Positions 46,260 through 57,162 of a stretch of 64,000 bases of DNA are shown here, piece by piece; position 1 is the stretch's first letter; the number at the start of each line of letters is the position of its first letter. The stretch covers positions 28,849,816 to 28,913,815 of the forward strand of contig CM069606.1 of NCBI GenBank assembly GCA_035771175.1, in the 5' to 3' direction. The notes below the pieces were generated by a model. It saw nothing but the letters and a program-made list of their open reading frames with translations, did no database searches and had not been told where the DNA came from. A program made the translations under genes and the position numbers. This DNA comes from Paratinospora sagittata. Lineage: Eukaryota > Streptophyta > Magnoliopsida > Ranunculales > Menispermaceae.

Positions 46260-47756
46260 ACATTACATCTAAGTATGGTATAACCTTCCCTATGACATTT
46301 GTTGCATTTTGGTCTTTTGGTTGGTACGGTATCGTACTCCTTTTGTTTAGATTCATGAGTGTAGCCTAAGCCAGTTATGTCAAATGCACATCTTTATGAT
46401 CCTAACATCTTGTCAAAAAAAATTTGACCATTTTTTAATTTAATCATTGTGTTGTTCATGTCATCCTTTTCCTCTCTAAGAGTTTCATTTTTATTTTTCA
46501 GTTTCCCAACAACTTTCTTAAGTTGTTCACTATCTAGAGACAGTCCGTCTAGCTCTTCTTGCTAGAATTTTATTTCCTCAAGAGCTTCTTCAAGACTATG
46601 CTTGAGTTTTTCATTCTTCCTAATATCTTTACTAAGTTTTAACTTAAGCTCCTAAATATGAATGTTAAACTCAATATGTTCATCAGTAGGTTCAGTTTTT
46701 ACCTCTGTGCTTGCCATTAAGCACAATGCAGCAGTGTGATCTGAATCCACTTCATCTTCGCTTGAGCTTGAATCATCCCATGTGGCTTTGAGAACTTTCT
46801 TGTCTTTTTTATACGAGCCGGAGTTCTTCTTATATTTTGTGGGACATTCACTTTTTATATGACCAGGTTTGTTACACCCGTAACGTACTAATTCTACAGG
46901 TTTATACTCGGGTTTCTTTCCTTTGTGAAATCTTAAGTAAAAGTTATTCTTACTCTTTCTCCTAAGTAACTTGTTGAACTTTTTGGATAACATACCCATG
47001 TCATCTTTTGAATCTGAATCACCTTCAGAATCAGTTTCAATATTTAGGGCAATAGATTTCTTTTCTTTTTCCTCAACCTTGACCGGGTACATCGTATCTT
47101 TTATCTTTAACTCGTAAACCATTAATGAACTGCATAGTTCATCAAAAGTATATTCAGCCAGATTTTTGGCTTCTTCAATGGCCGTGGCCTTGGGTTCCCA
47201 AGCTCTGGGTAGGCCTCTTAGAAATTTTCTAACGGTTTCTTCTTGATCATAGAGTTTTCCTATGTTCTTCATCTCATTGATGTTTGTTATGAACTGAGCA
47301 ATAGCCTCGGCTATCGAATCAGTTTCTTTCATCATATAGGTCTCATATTTTTTAACTAACAATTGGAGCCTTGCCTTTTTAACTTGCAAAGTTCCTTCGT
47401 GGGTGACCTCTAACTTGTTCTACATTTCCTTAGTGGTTTCACACGCACTGACTCTATTAAACTCTTCGACGGATAAACTGCAAAACAAAATGTTTACAGC
47501 TTGGTTATTTAATAGCTCTCTTTTCTTTTCTTTGGCACTCAATTCATCTAGTTCCTTAGGCAAGCACCGTCTACTATTGTAGTAGGTGTTGGACATCTGT
47601 TGTAACAACATCCCACATCTCTAAGTCTTGGGCTTTGAGGTAGTACCTAATCTTAGTTTTCCAATGGGAATAATTTTCTCTCTTGAATAGTGGTGGTTGG
47701 TTGGTAGAGTTTCATTCACTTGAGAGATAAGTACTTCTTTCGATTTGTCCTGCCAT
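46260..47756 (-). pseudogene. Element D gag (SIRE-like Copia), pol absent
   Basis: It starts at ATG 47756 (MAGQIERSTYL), 40 bases from the PBS. In-frame or frame-shifting damage occurs near 47715 and 47575; from 47389 to 46652 it is open for 245 residues. Visible are FKRENYSHWKTKIRYYLKAQDLEMWDVV, the UBN2-type part (DSIAEAIAQF, YDQEETVRKFLRGLPRAWEP), acidic DSEGDSDSKDD, and the zinc knuckle. In that knuckle the first cysteine is arginine (RYGCNKPGHIKSEC), while the copy at 3735-3780 has CFGC. Downstream the frame resembles the coiled C-terminal part (46640-46400), a CAFDITGLGYT block and a second CNKC...GY...C motif at about 46265-46310. The 3' LTR then follows, so protease, integrase and reverse transcriptase are missing. 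Confidence 0.88.
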
Positions 47757-47795
47757 ACTCAATCAAAAATGGTTAGATACTTTGACGGATAACCT

Positions 47796-47807
47796 GCTCT
47801 GATACCA
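47796..47807 (-). other. Primer binding site of element D
   Basis: The complement reads TGGTATCAGAGC, identical to the usual iMet-type PBS, two bases from the LTR end at 47810. Confidence 0.92.
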
Positions 47808-48024
47808 ATTGTTGGCCCAGATATGTCTAAGATGGGGGTAAATTGGACACTTAGCAGATTTTAACCTTTCTTAAAAATGTGCAGATTAATGAAAGCAGAT
47901 TAAACAAAGTATAACAACTGAAAATAGTAAATGTAAATAAGACAATGCAATCAGGATTTATAGTGGTTCGGCCTCGCCTACATTCACTACCTAACCTCCT
48001 TACTTAGGATTTGCTCAAACTCCA

Positions 48025-48180
48025 CTATGGACCTTCTTACGGGTGAAGATCAAACCGGTACACTTTCTCAACTTACAGGTGTGAGAACTATCATTTCTCA
48101 GCTTACAGGTGTGAAAAGACCGTTTCTCAACTTGCGGGTGTGAGAAGACCTATTCTCAACTTACAGGTGTGAGATGACCA
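48025..48180 (-). repeat. R/U5 hairpin array, element D 5' LTR
   Basis: Five units matching those at 44872-45015, with differences such as CTTACGGGTGAAG for CTTATAGGTGAAG and CTTGCGGGTGTGAG for CTTACAGGTGTGAA. The loop core in sense is CCCGTAA, CCCGCAA or CCTGTAA. Confidence 0.7.
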
Positions 48181-49158
48181 TTTACAACTATGAGCAACAC
48201 TTGCTCTAACCCAGTGACTTGCCAGTCACTACAAACTGAATACAAGATGAGATATGATTCCCTTTACTTAGAATCAAAGTGATACTTACAAAGCTTTGGA
48301 TTGAACCTTCTGTGACCACAGATTCAGCAAAATATGTATGATGAAGTTTATGCTGAAAATAAGTTCAAAGAGCTTTTGTCTTCTTCAATGAATTTTCAAA
48401 ATGATGAAGATAAAGACCAATCAATCCAGAAGACTTGAAGTTTTTTCATTCAAAATGATAGTAAGTTCAACTAGAAAGAATAGACGACTAACTTGCAAAA
48501 GTTTCTCGCATAAGTGAAAACTGTAAATCTGTTTTTTGAATGAATATCAGTTTTCAAATTGAATTGTCGTCTTTCTGCACTAAGGCAATACGTATATATA
48601 GAAATAACAGAGGCACAATGGACTTGATGATTTTGGCGCTCTAGGTTATTTCAAATACAACGTCTACATTCTTTCCCGAAATGGATCGATTCAGTTTTGT
48701 GCGTATTATAGTGATAGCACCCGAATCATCTGATCATTTACGAAAAAAGAATGTTCTGACGAGGTTTTAGAACGTTTAAAAAATTCTGAAAAAGTTGTTG
48801 TACGATTTTGAAAAGTTCTGAAAAGTATTCGTACGGTTCTGAAAAAGTTAACAGAAATAGCAGTACTGTCAGAACAGTAACATTGTTGAATTAGCGTCCT
48901 GACGCTTAATATCAACATTTGTCGTTTTGTTCCTTGAGGATGTTCATGGAGCATAAGCGTCCTGTTGAACATTAAAGTAAAGAGGCTACTAAGTCGTAAG
49001 CATCCTGACTTTCTTTGACAATTAAACGACTTAAAACATGAGGGCGCTACTTCGCAGTTAGCGTCCTACTTTGTTTTAAAACATTGTACACACGAGGGCG
49101 CTACTCAAGAGTTAGCATCCTGAAATTTAAAAATAGCTTTAAAACAATGTTGAGTACG

Positions 49159-50685
49159 TGATAAGTTGAGTTTTATACAAAGTATTTTGTAGGATTTTTA
49201 TTAGGTTTTTAGAAACATTTTCCCAATTTCTAAATGTTTTTGGCATATTTTGCATATTTTGTGTCTTAGGTTCATTTTAGTGTTTTTATGAGGTTTATAG
49301 TTTAGTTTTAGTTGTTTTCATGAATAAAATGCATTAGGTTAGTTTAGGAAAATAAATATGATTTTTAGGAATTTTTTCAAAAATTATTAGTGTAATTTTC
49401 ATGTTATCATATTTCATGTTGCATTTTTAGTACATAGTTGCATTTTGAGTTTTAGCAATTGATGAGTATGATGGATTTGCGTTTTTGTGTTTTGTTTTGT
49501 AGGAGAATAAAGAGCTTTAAAGGGATTAAATGAGGCTTAAAAGATGGAGAGAAAGTTCCAAGGCATTGCACAACAAGTCCCAGGGAGAAAAAGTGCAAAA
49601 ACATGAAGAAAATGGACAAAACAGTGCATTTCACGTTCTGGGCGCCGCAACCGCGCCGAGATGCTAATACAAAATTTGCTTTTGCGCGAGTTTTGTATTT
49701 CTACGATATCTTGGGTTATACAACTCGAAATTGGATGCGATTTTTTTCTACTTCTTCTAAACTTAAAGGGTTATCATATAAGAGGGTTTGGAGTCACAAA
49801 AAAGGAGAGGAGAGAGGACGGCTAGGGTTTGCAAAAGGGTAGAGAATAAGGAGGAGGGCAAGAGAAGATGTTGAAGAAGAATGAGAGTTGTAGAGAAATT
49901 CTTGAAGGAAAAGGGGGTTTTCTTACTTTTCTTCCATTTACAATTTATCTTGATGATTTATTCTTTCAATTTCTCTCTTGTAATCATGTTCATGAACTAA
50001 TTCTATTTTCTAGAGAAGAGATGGATCCTAACTTGAATATTATGGTTTAATTTTAGATTTAGTTTATTATCAATGAAATTTCTCTAGTTTATTCATGATT
50101 TCATATACTTAATGCTTTCGGTTTCTTGATCACATATCGAATGAAGTTAGACGTGGAAGGCAGCACTCGAGATAGGGTTTTCTAGTTTGGAAAAAGGGGA
50201 TTATGACATGAAATTATTGTAGAATCGAGAGGTTTACAAAGTTTCATGAAGTTGTAGGAAAATCACGGAGTTTAATAGGTTATTTAGAATTTAGGTTTTA
50301 TCGAGAGATCGAACCTTGTTTTTAACAATACGTTCTAATTTGGCACTCGAGAGAGGGAATTAGAGACGCAAGGGTTTTGACTTATAGATTAGGAAATTGA
50401 TTTGATAATAAGAACGTTTAAATTACATAATTGAAGGTTAGGTGAAATTGATTTTCTAGACATTTCTCATATATTGAATTTTCTTTATATTTTCTTGCTT
50501 ACATTCAAACTTTAATTTTCAGCACTTTTATTCAAGTGATATCTTCTATTGATCGTCTAAATAAAGTTTTAAATCTGTAAATTGGTAATTGTGAGAAAGT
50601 AATAATTCCCTGTGGATACGATAACCCACTCACCATGGGTATTAGAACTTGATATTCGTACACTTGCGAATTTAAATTTATCGCA
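49159..50685 (+). mobile_element. Athila-like LTR of derivative M
   Basis: It starts TGATAAGTTGAG and ends TTATCGCA, followed by a PBS. Athila landmarks: TATA box (ATCATATAAGAG, 49774-49785), TAGAATCGAGAGGTTTAC (50220-50237), CACTCGAGAGAGG (50345-50357), and CCCTGTGGATACG at 50609. The U3 word (CTGGGCGCCGCAACCGCGCC) is at 49638-49657. Length 1527 bp. There is no second LTR: see the finding on the 22-bp flanking repeat. Confidence 0.88.
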
Positions 50686-50694
50686 TTAAGTTTT

Positions 50695-50712
50695 TGGCGT
50701 CGTTGCCGGGGA
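50695..50712 (+). other. Primer binding site (tRNA-Asp type, Athila)
   Basis: TGGCGTCGTTGCCGGGGA differs at one position from the Athila PBS TGGCGCCGTTGCCGGGGA. Confidence 0.9.
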
Positions 50713-50824
50713 ATTTGTTTACTTTCTATCAATATCAGTAGTAATGGGTTTGAATTTTAATGTAGACTTATTTTTCTAAAAAAAAAAAATTTATTTTTCT
50801 CTTTGTTATTTCTTTTGTAGAGCA

Positions 50825-52044
50825 ATGGCGTACAATTTCAATCACTCAACTTTTCAACATAGTTTTGGGCCAGTTGATCCTATTCAAGAGTTATCGGCAT
50901 CAATATCTAACCTCCAGCAACAAGTTTCCGAGCTTATTGAGGCAAGATCTCAATCTCCTATAGAGAAAATGGGAATTGCAAGCAAGGGATATTCAGGAAT
51001 GAGTTCATGTATGGAGCAGGTTCATTATGGTAACAATTGGGCATATAAGTGGATGGGTGATCCTTTACCCTATCAATACCATTCGGGTATTCTACTACTA
51101 TGAAAATCAATGGAATATCTTGCAACCTCTATCGGGCATCCATAATCAAGTGGAAAAGAAGTCATCCTTAGAAGATATACTTATTAATTATCTATCGGAA
51201 GCGAAGTCGGATAAGACTGAGCCTAGGTTAAACAATCAATGGAATGAGTTGCAACCTCAAGCGGATATCTACAATCAAGTGGAGAAGAAGCCATCCTTGG
51301 AAGATCTAATTTATGATTTTGTGGAAAAAAATGGAGGAAAACATTAAGAGGGATGAGTGTCACATGGAAAGAATGGAAGCTTCAATGAAAAATATAGAGG
51401 GTTATATGGGGCAAATCATTTCATCTCTTAACGCTCAACATCAAAGAGATTCCTTCCTGAGTGATGAAGAAGATGAAAAGGGGGTTGATTTAGTATATCA
51501 AGGCATGACACCACCACCACCAAGACAGTTGACTATTTTAGAAGAGATACAGCACTATGAAGCCTTGAAGAAAGAAGAAATGAATATTCAACAAGATGTG
51601 CTTGAGTGTGATGATCAAGAGGTTCCCACGGATGCTCAATCAAGTGAGCTTATGATGCCATATGATGAATTGGTGCTTACTAGTGTGGAAGAGTATTTGG
51701 ATGTCAAGGAATATGCATTAACTTTTGAGGATCCTTTTGCCCATTTACTTCAAGAGAAAGTTGAAGGGGTTGATAATAAGATTCAAAGCCATTTCGAGGT
51801 GCTTGATTATCAATGCCAATATGTGTGGAAAGCACCAATGGAATACATAGATGACATTCCTCCGTTACAAGGGAGTGTTGCTGCATCGAATTTTGTGTTT
51901 CTACATGAGGAGCATTCTTCAACATTTTTATGGGAAAAGTGCACAAGTCCAGTGATGCAATCAATGTTGAATAACGAGGATGACGAGAGGATGTCAGAAA
52001 TAATAACGAAGCATACTCGATTTAAGCGAGAAGAGAAAGTCTAG
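50825..52044 (+). pseudogene. Protein of Athila derivative M, unknown, two frameshifts
   Basis: It starts at ATG 50825 (MAYNFNHSTFQHSFG), 112 bp after the PBS. One open protein of about 400 residues seems to be split by two +1 shifts, near 51090 and in the A7 run at 51327-51333, since the three frames join smoothly. Part one has a coiled segment (SASISNLQQQVSELIEA). Part two has two copies of a ~40-residue repeat (NQWN-LQP, NQVEKK-SLEDL; 51105-51330). Part three (51313-52044) is acidic, with RMEASMKNIEGYMGQI, PPPPRQLTILEEIQHYEALKK and EEYLDVKEYALTFEDPF. There is no gag core, zinc knuckle or pol. It is most likely the protein of a non-autonomous Athila-related family; I do not know its role. 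Confidence 0.6.
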
Positions 52045-52059
52045 CTAATGACTATAAAG

Positions 52060-52881
52060 AAGCGCTTGTTGGGAGGCAACCCAATCGGTTTTGTTTTTAT
52101 GTTTTGTTTCCTTTTAATAATTGTAGTTAGATGCTTCGTTTTTGTTTTTGACTAATGATATTCATTTTTGTCCTTCCTCAAGTTTTGATTCAAGTTTGGG
52201 GGTCCTCATAATTGCCAAAAGCAAAAGCCATTGTGGAGCCTTCTACCCATATGGTCTAGGGGAGTTTCATTACTTTTCTCTTTTTATCTTGCTTTCTATA
52301 TGTGGATGTTTTTGTATTGAGGACAATGCATACTTTAAGTTTGGAGTTTGGGGGGGGGGTTTGAATTCTCGATGTCTTTAGTGTAAATTTTGAATTTTTT
52401 TGTTTTTCATTCATTCTGATCAATTAAATTTTATCCATTTTGACATACCCTTAACCCTAACCTTACATTACAAGTATTTAAAGACCTATTGATCTTGGTT
52501 GGTGTGAAACCTACATTAGTAGAGAAAAGTGTGAAAAGCAAGCATATGAAGTTCATGTTTTATTTTATGAAATCATATCCCTATCTTGCTTGCATTGATC
52601 TATATGATTTATGGGTGGTCATGTGAATGATTTTTATGTTTGGTTGTCAATGAGGATTGAAAAGAAGACACGGTCTCGTAGGTTGAAATTCTAGACAAGA
52701 AGTTTAAATTTTTGAAGCTTTCCTTGTGTTATGCCTATAAAATTTGTGTTGTCTTTGAGATCAATTGAATCCATTTTTGAAAATCAAACCCTTGTTCATC
52801 TTAGAATATGTGAGGAGTTTGTTTGATCAACTTTCATTTTTCTCTTTGCTCGGGACGATCAAAGTTCTAAGTTTGTTTGAT
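52060..52881 (+). mobile_element. Derivative M, 3' non-coding tail to the PPT
   Basis: Conserved non-coding marks of Athila-like elements: AAGCGCTTGTTGGGAGGCAA (52062-52081), which with the following CCCAA can form a TTGGG/CCCAA stem; CAAGTTTGGGGG at 52192; a G10 run at 52351; and a degenerate end GCTCGGGACGATCAAAG...CTAAGTTTG where the PPT should be. The element stops at 52881 where a 3' LTR would begin. Confidence 0.65.
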
Positions 52882-53604
52882 CTTTAAAACAATGTTGAGT
52901 ACGCTGAAGGACAATAAGCATCCTAAAGGTTATTAAGTTGATTCTAAAGATGAGGGCGCTCCTATGCAAGTAGCATCCTAATAGTTTATTCAACTTATAA
53001 CTATCCTTAAAGATAGAAATCATAATAAAAGCTAAGATAACTTTCTGCGAGCTGAAACTGAGTCAGCGTCCTAATGCAATCAAAGGTTGACTTAAAGGGA
53101 GGTCGCTACTTATAAGTAAGCGTCCTAATGAAGTTCAATTCAACCTTGAGCGTTCTAATATTTTATCAGTTTCCTAACTCATCAAGTCCTGGAGGGCCCT
53201 ACTAAAACATTAGCATCTTGAAAAACTCTATAAAAATAAATTTTTATTTCTCGATTAAAGCCAGATAAAACAACAAGATATTTTCGGATTAAATCAAATA
53301 TGCAGATGTTTGAAATAATTTGATTAAAACATGCAGTTATGCATATTGCTGAATCAAATGGCAGAGAATGTTTTACAACCTATCATTATCTAATCACATT
53401 ACCGAACATCTTCAAATGAACATGGTCTTCAAGTAAATTTTTCATACGTTCGTCGTGCATCATTGAATCTTTGAAACCTTCAAGTAAGATTAGATACGCC
53501 ATATGTGCAATAATATCATACACAGAATGTGGTTTGCAATCATCAAAATATTTTTCATATTAGGGACGTATTCTCAAAGGGACATGAGGATAATTGGTTC
53601 AACA

Positions 53605-53637
53605 ATATCGAACATTGAAAGGTAAAGGACTGCAAGA
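53605..53637 (+). mobile_element. Element C, 3' LTR, last surviving piece
   Basis: CGAACATTGAAAGGTAAA plus GGACTGCAAG matches 36395-36427 of the 5' LTR. It then turns abruptly into the antisense of the PF20167-like frame. Confidence 0.75.
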
Positions 53638-54154
53638 TGTTGCCGAATACAATCTTTCCAAGGCCGGCAAGAGGTGGTTTAAGGAGATTGTTTGGGAGGT
53701 GGGCATACGTCGATTGGGTGTACGGGTTTTTGGCGAGGGAATTGAACAACAGTCCGTTGGACTCCGCGATCTCTGCAACTGTCTGGGGTTCGTGTGGATC
53801 AATGATTCTAGCTTCAATCAGAATCTTCATAAGTCGTGCAATAACTTTGACGTTGATAGAAATCTTCGTTCCCCTTACCGTTGTCTCCAAAACAGGGCTG
53901 ATCCCATCTTCTTGAAGTCCTAAGCAATTCATGGCTTCGTAGAAGGATTTCATCAAGTTGTAAGAGACGTAATCCTCAACTCTTATTATGTTTAACCACC
54001 CCAGTGTCGCGAGTTTTTCGTGAAGGATCAAACGGAGATGGAAATCTCTATTGTCGATACTCCTCATAGTCATAATGTCCCTTTTGAACACTTCCTTGAG
54101 TCTAGTGGGAATTGGTTCCCTACTACCGGAAGTCGTTCTTTCACTTGAGGCCAT
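53638..54154 (-). pseudogene. PF20167-like 'putative plant transposon protein', truncated
   Basis: It starts at ATG 54154 (MASSERTTSGSREPIP) and reads open for about 172 residues up to the junction at 53637. It aligns with the plus-strand frame at 27867 throughout: LHEKLATLGWLNI / LHNKLAKLGLLNI, VEDYVSYNLMKSFYEAM / VEGYVSLNLVRFFYDNM, and VRGTKISINVKVIARLMKI / VRGTTISINVEAISRIMEI. The rest has been lost where element C's LTR joins. After 53637 the apparent frame continues into LTR sequence and is not meaningful. Confidence 0.72.
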
Positions 54155-54229
54155 TATTTTGCTGAAAGAAAAATAAACTTGTGAAAGACACAAAATATAT
54201 TCCTAACATTTTTAAGATTTATGTTTTGT

Positions 54230-54486
54230 CCGTTGGACAATATTTTCTATTTTTTTTTTCTCTTGATGTTTATGCCATCATTTAATCCAAATTCTCCACT
54301 AGCAATATGATATATATATATATCTCATATATTCATAGATATGTAGATATATATATTTAATCATAACTATATATATAGTTTTCATAAACCATAACTATAT
54401 ATATATATATATATTTGAATCTAAACTATATAAAACCTATATAGTTTTCTAGATATATATTTAATATAAATCTCAACTATATATAA

Positions 54487-54535
<49 letters not shown>

Positions 54536-54560
54536 CTAGAGATATACATATATCTAATAA
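54230..54560. repeat. AT-rich leader with TA microsatellites
   Basis: Between the start of the frame and the PBS, several (TA)n runs occur, the longest about 22 repeats at 54488-54532. TCTAGATATATAT-like segments recur around them. Confidence 0.85.
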
Positions 54561-54609
54561 ATAATTTCTTCCCCTAATTTGGTGGACTTGGGCGGGCCGT
54601 GGACCTTAT

Positions 54610-54621
54610 GCTTTGATACTA
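54610..54621 (-). other. Primer binding site of minus-strand PF20167-type element
   Basis: The complement reads TAGTATCAAAGC, a decayed TGGTATCAGAGC, six bases from the LTR end at 54627. Confidence 0.7.
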
Positions 54622-55499
54622 TTAAATGTCACACCCCGCCCTGACGCGCCTAAACCAGCGGGACACTCACGGACGGGCGCGCGAATACATTATAACAATA
54701 ACTGAGTGCGCGAAAACACGATTAAGTACAAGTCTGATTTTATTAATTTCAGAATATATTTGTACATGAAATAGTTAAGGGAACATTCTCCCAAAATTCC
54801 CAATGAATAATACAAAGGGTACAAAATGTGGGCCCAAAAACCTGCACCCAGTCCACCCTAATCTCCTGTGAAAAATTGGATAACAATGGGGTGAGCTACA
54901 CGCTCAGTGGGTAAAATGGTTCGTGAATATAACAATTAATAAAACAAACTTCATAATCAAATATCTTAAATACACATCAGAGCATCATAATCAATCCAAC
55001 ATGTATGTATGCATGACACCGTCTCGTATTGGTTTGATGATTGTACATCGCCTGAGTTCACGTACAGATGTCCCTCCCCAGGAGTAGCCAGACTCTCATT
55101 GTACGTCCATTCTCAGGAACGACGCTCTGGATTCACGTACAGATGTCCCTCCCCGGGAGTACCCAGGTTCTCATTGTACATCCCTCTCCAGAGAAATATA
55201 ATGAATAGCGAGCATTGCTTCTAACTATTCTATGAATCATAAACCACATACGTCCCTAGGTGGTGCTATATATGATGCCAATGCATGAACTGGTCCGATC
55301 TTTACTTAACATTTAGACAGAATTTGGCAACGTCTAGTGATCCTTATCAGGGTCGGTATCACTACGTGCAAGGTTAGAACATTCAGTATCACAAGGAGGA
55401 GTGATTTTGGTGTGAGAAATGAGGAGGGGGAGGGGTTCTTAAATAGGAAAAATGGCGCTTGAACGTTCAGGCGTTGTGCCCGAACAAAATTTTTTTTTT

Positions 55500-56520
55500 T
55501 TTGGTGCAAACCTAGGGTATTAAATCGAAGTTGAGTAGCTCGATACCTTGAGGTGACTTGGGGGTGAAGGCGGTGTCTCACATGACGGAGTTGGCGAACT
55601 GATTCTTTGTTCGCAGCTTCTTCCTGAGGGGGTTTGATGTTACTTTCACTCATGGTGTTCGAGCAACGAACTTTGAATGTCGTCCGCAAAGACAACACCA
55701 AATGTTTCAACCAAAAATCTCTCACCTTCGACCGCGAATTGATGTTGGCTGACTAAGTATGAAATATGCCTGCTCCTCCGCCTGAGCCTTCCTAAGGGAT
55801 CGCTTCGCTCCTAACTTGCAAAAGATGGTAACACTAGGTGGATGTCACCAAAACCACTCTGATGCCTAAGTTAGATGATGTATGAGGAAAAGTAAAAGTA
55901 TGTAGAATATAAGACTTAGAGCATACATGTTCATGAAGAATGAGTCCCCTTTTATAATTGAGGGGGGTGGCTCTAACATTTAATGTTTTTTCTCTATCAG
56001 GGAAGTGATTTACGTTCTTTCTTATCAGAAATGGATCAGTGATCTTGTGTGTTGGGATTCTGTTTTGTTTGATCTTGAGTTTGGGAGATCCTTATTTTGG
56101 GTTGTGCAGTATGGGTTTCTTGGTTGAATTATTTTAGGTAAATGATTTTGGACATGATCGAAGGTGTCCTTGGTCATGGCCAGAAGTGGGTTTTTAGTCA
56201 TGGCTGGGAGAAGGTTTCCCAAGCCTTGGCCGAGGGGGGTTTCCTCGACCTAGGCCAAGAATGGGTTCCCTCGGCCACAGCCGAGGGGTGTTTCGGACCT
56301 TGGCTAAAGGGCGTTCCCTCGACCATGGTTGTGATCTCTTCGGCAGCGGCCGAGGGTTTTTTCCTTGGCGACAACCAAGTAATCCTCGCGAAACACTGGT
56401 GGGTGTTTCACTTTAGACTTTCTTTTCACCTTCCTGTGGCCATTTTCTCCGTTAGGTATGGCTCTTAGCTAGTTTTGTTGTTGTCCATTTTTTTGCTGTA
56501 ACAAATATCTTTATAGATAT
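55500..56520 (-). mobile_element. Inserted LTR-like segment with CCTCGGCC word array
   Basis: On the minus strand there is a TATA box (CAATTATAAAAGGGG, 55949-55963). Upstream of it, at 56160-56390, is an array of CCTTGGCCGAGG / CCTCGGCCACAGCCGAGG words. Downstream is the segment CTAACTTAGGCATCAGAGTGG, here 55852-55873 in complement, which is familiar from LTRs of plant retrotransposons. Exact ends were not found. The 108-residue frame at 56142-56468 only reflects the array. Confidence 0.45.
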
Positions 56521-56524
56521 TGTT

Positions 56525-57110
56525 GATGGGTTAAACTCCAAATATTAGTCTCACATCGACTATGTGCTCTTCTAAGCTAAGACACATAAGAAGTCTCACC
56601 CCTTCATACTAGCAAGAGGCTTTTTCTAAGAAGAAAAACAAAACCCCGAGAATTGCCTTTATGACATGGATTACGTGGGCGCCCACCAATGACCCAACTT
56701 AGGGGCCTGTAGGAGAGGCAATACCTTGCTACGTTTAGAGCAGGCCAAAATGAGCTTCAACAGTTGAAGCTGTCTGTGGGGATCGACACATATGTGTGAA
56801 ATATTGAGCCTGGGGGCCTATTCTTAATGGGTTCAGTTTCAGATATTAGTTTCACATCAACTATGTGCTCTTTTAAGTTAAAACATATAGAAAGGCTCAC
56901 CCCTCACACTAGAAAAAGACGTTTTTCTAAGGAGAAAAAACAGAATCCCTTGGTACTTGCCTTTGGCCCCCATATGCCCGATGACCCAACTCAGAGGTCG
57001 GTCAAACTTGGGAGTCGTAAGAGAGACAATATCTTACAATGTATGGAGCGGACCAAAAAGAGCTTCAATTTCATAAATATTTGGGACACCCATTCCATAT
57101 AACTTTCACG
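56525..57110. repeat. Tandem duplication, unit about 300 bp
   Basis: The segment ATATTAGTCTCACATCGACTATGTGCTC...AGTCTCACCCC (56542-56600) recurs as ATATTAGTTTCACATCAACTATGTGCTC...GGCTCACCCC (56841-56903). The later parts also pair (ATGACCCAACT, GAGAGGCAATACCTT / GAGAGACAATATCTT, GAGCTTCAA). The two copies differ by many changes and small indels, so the duplication is old. A 91-residue frame at 56827-57102 lies across copy two. Confidence 0.7.
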
Positions 57111-57162
57111 ATTTTACAGTTGGTGAGACTATCATGCCTCTTTAATTATTTTCATATAAAAA

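Larger units (their letters stand above)
47810..53604 (-). mobile_element. Element D, 5' LTR, split by Athila derivative M
   Basis: It ends GGGCCAACA at 47810 and starts TGTTGAACCAATT at 53604. Without M (49159-52881) and one copy of the 22-bp repeat it is 2050 bp. Pieces of the GGACGCT array lie on both sides of M (48890-49130 and 52900-53230). The hairpin array is at 48025-48180. Its first 100 bases differ from those of the 3' LTR, so the two LTRs have either diverged by a conversion event or come from two related elements. Confidence 0.8.

Noticed and set aside
53555..53637. C-terminal part of the minus-strand PF20167-like frame
   Set aside because: This part reads through the junction into Copia LTR sequence, and the similarity to the copy at 27867 stops there.
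56525..57110. The 300-bp tandem pair as a TRIM (Cassandra-like) element
   Set aside because: No 5S-like box, PBS, PPT or LTR ends could be found at the unit borders.
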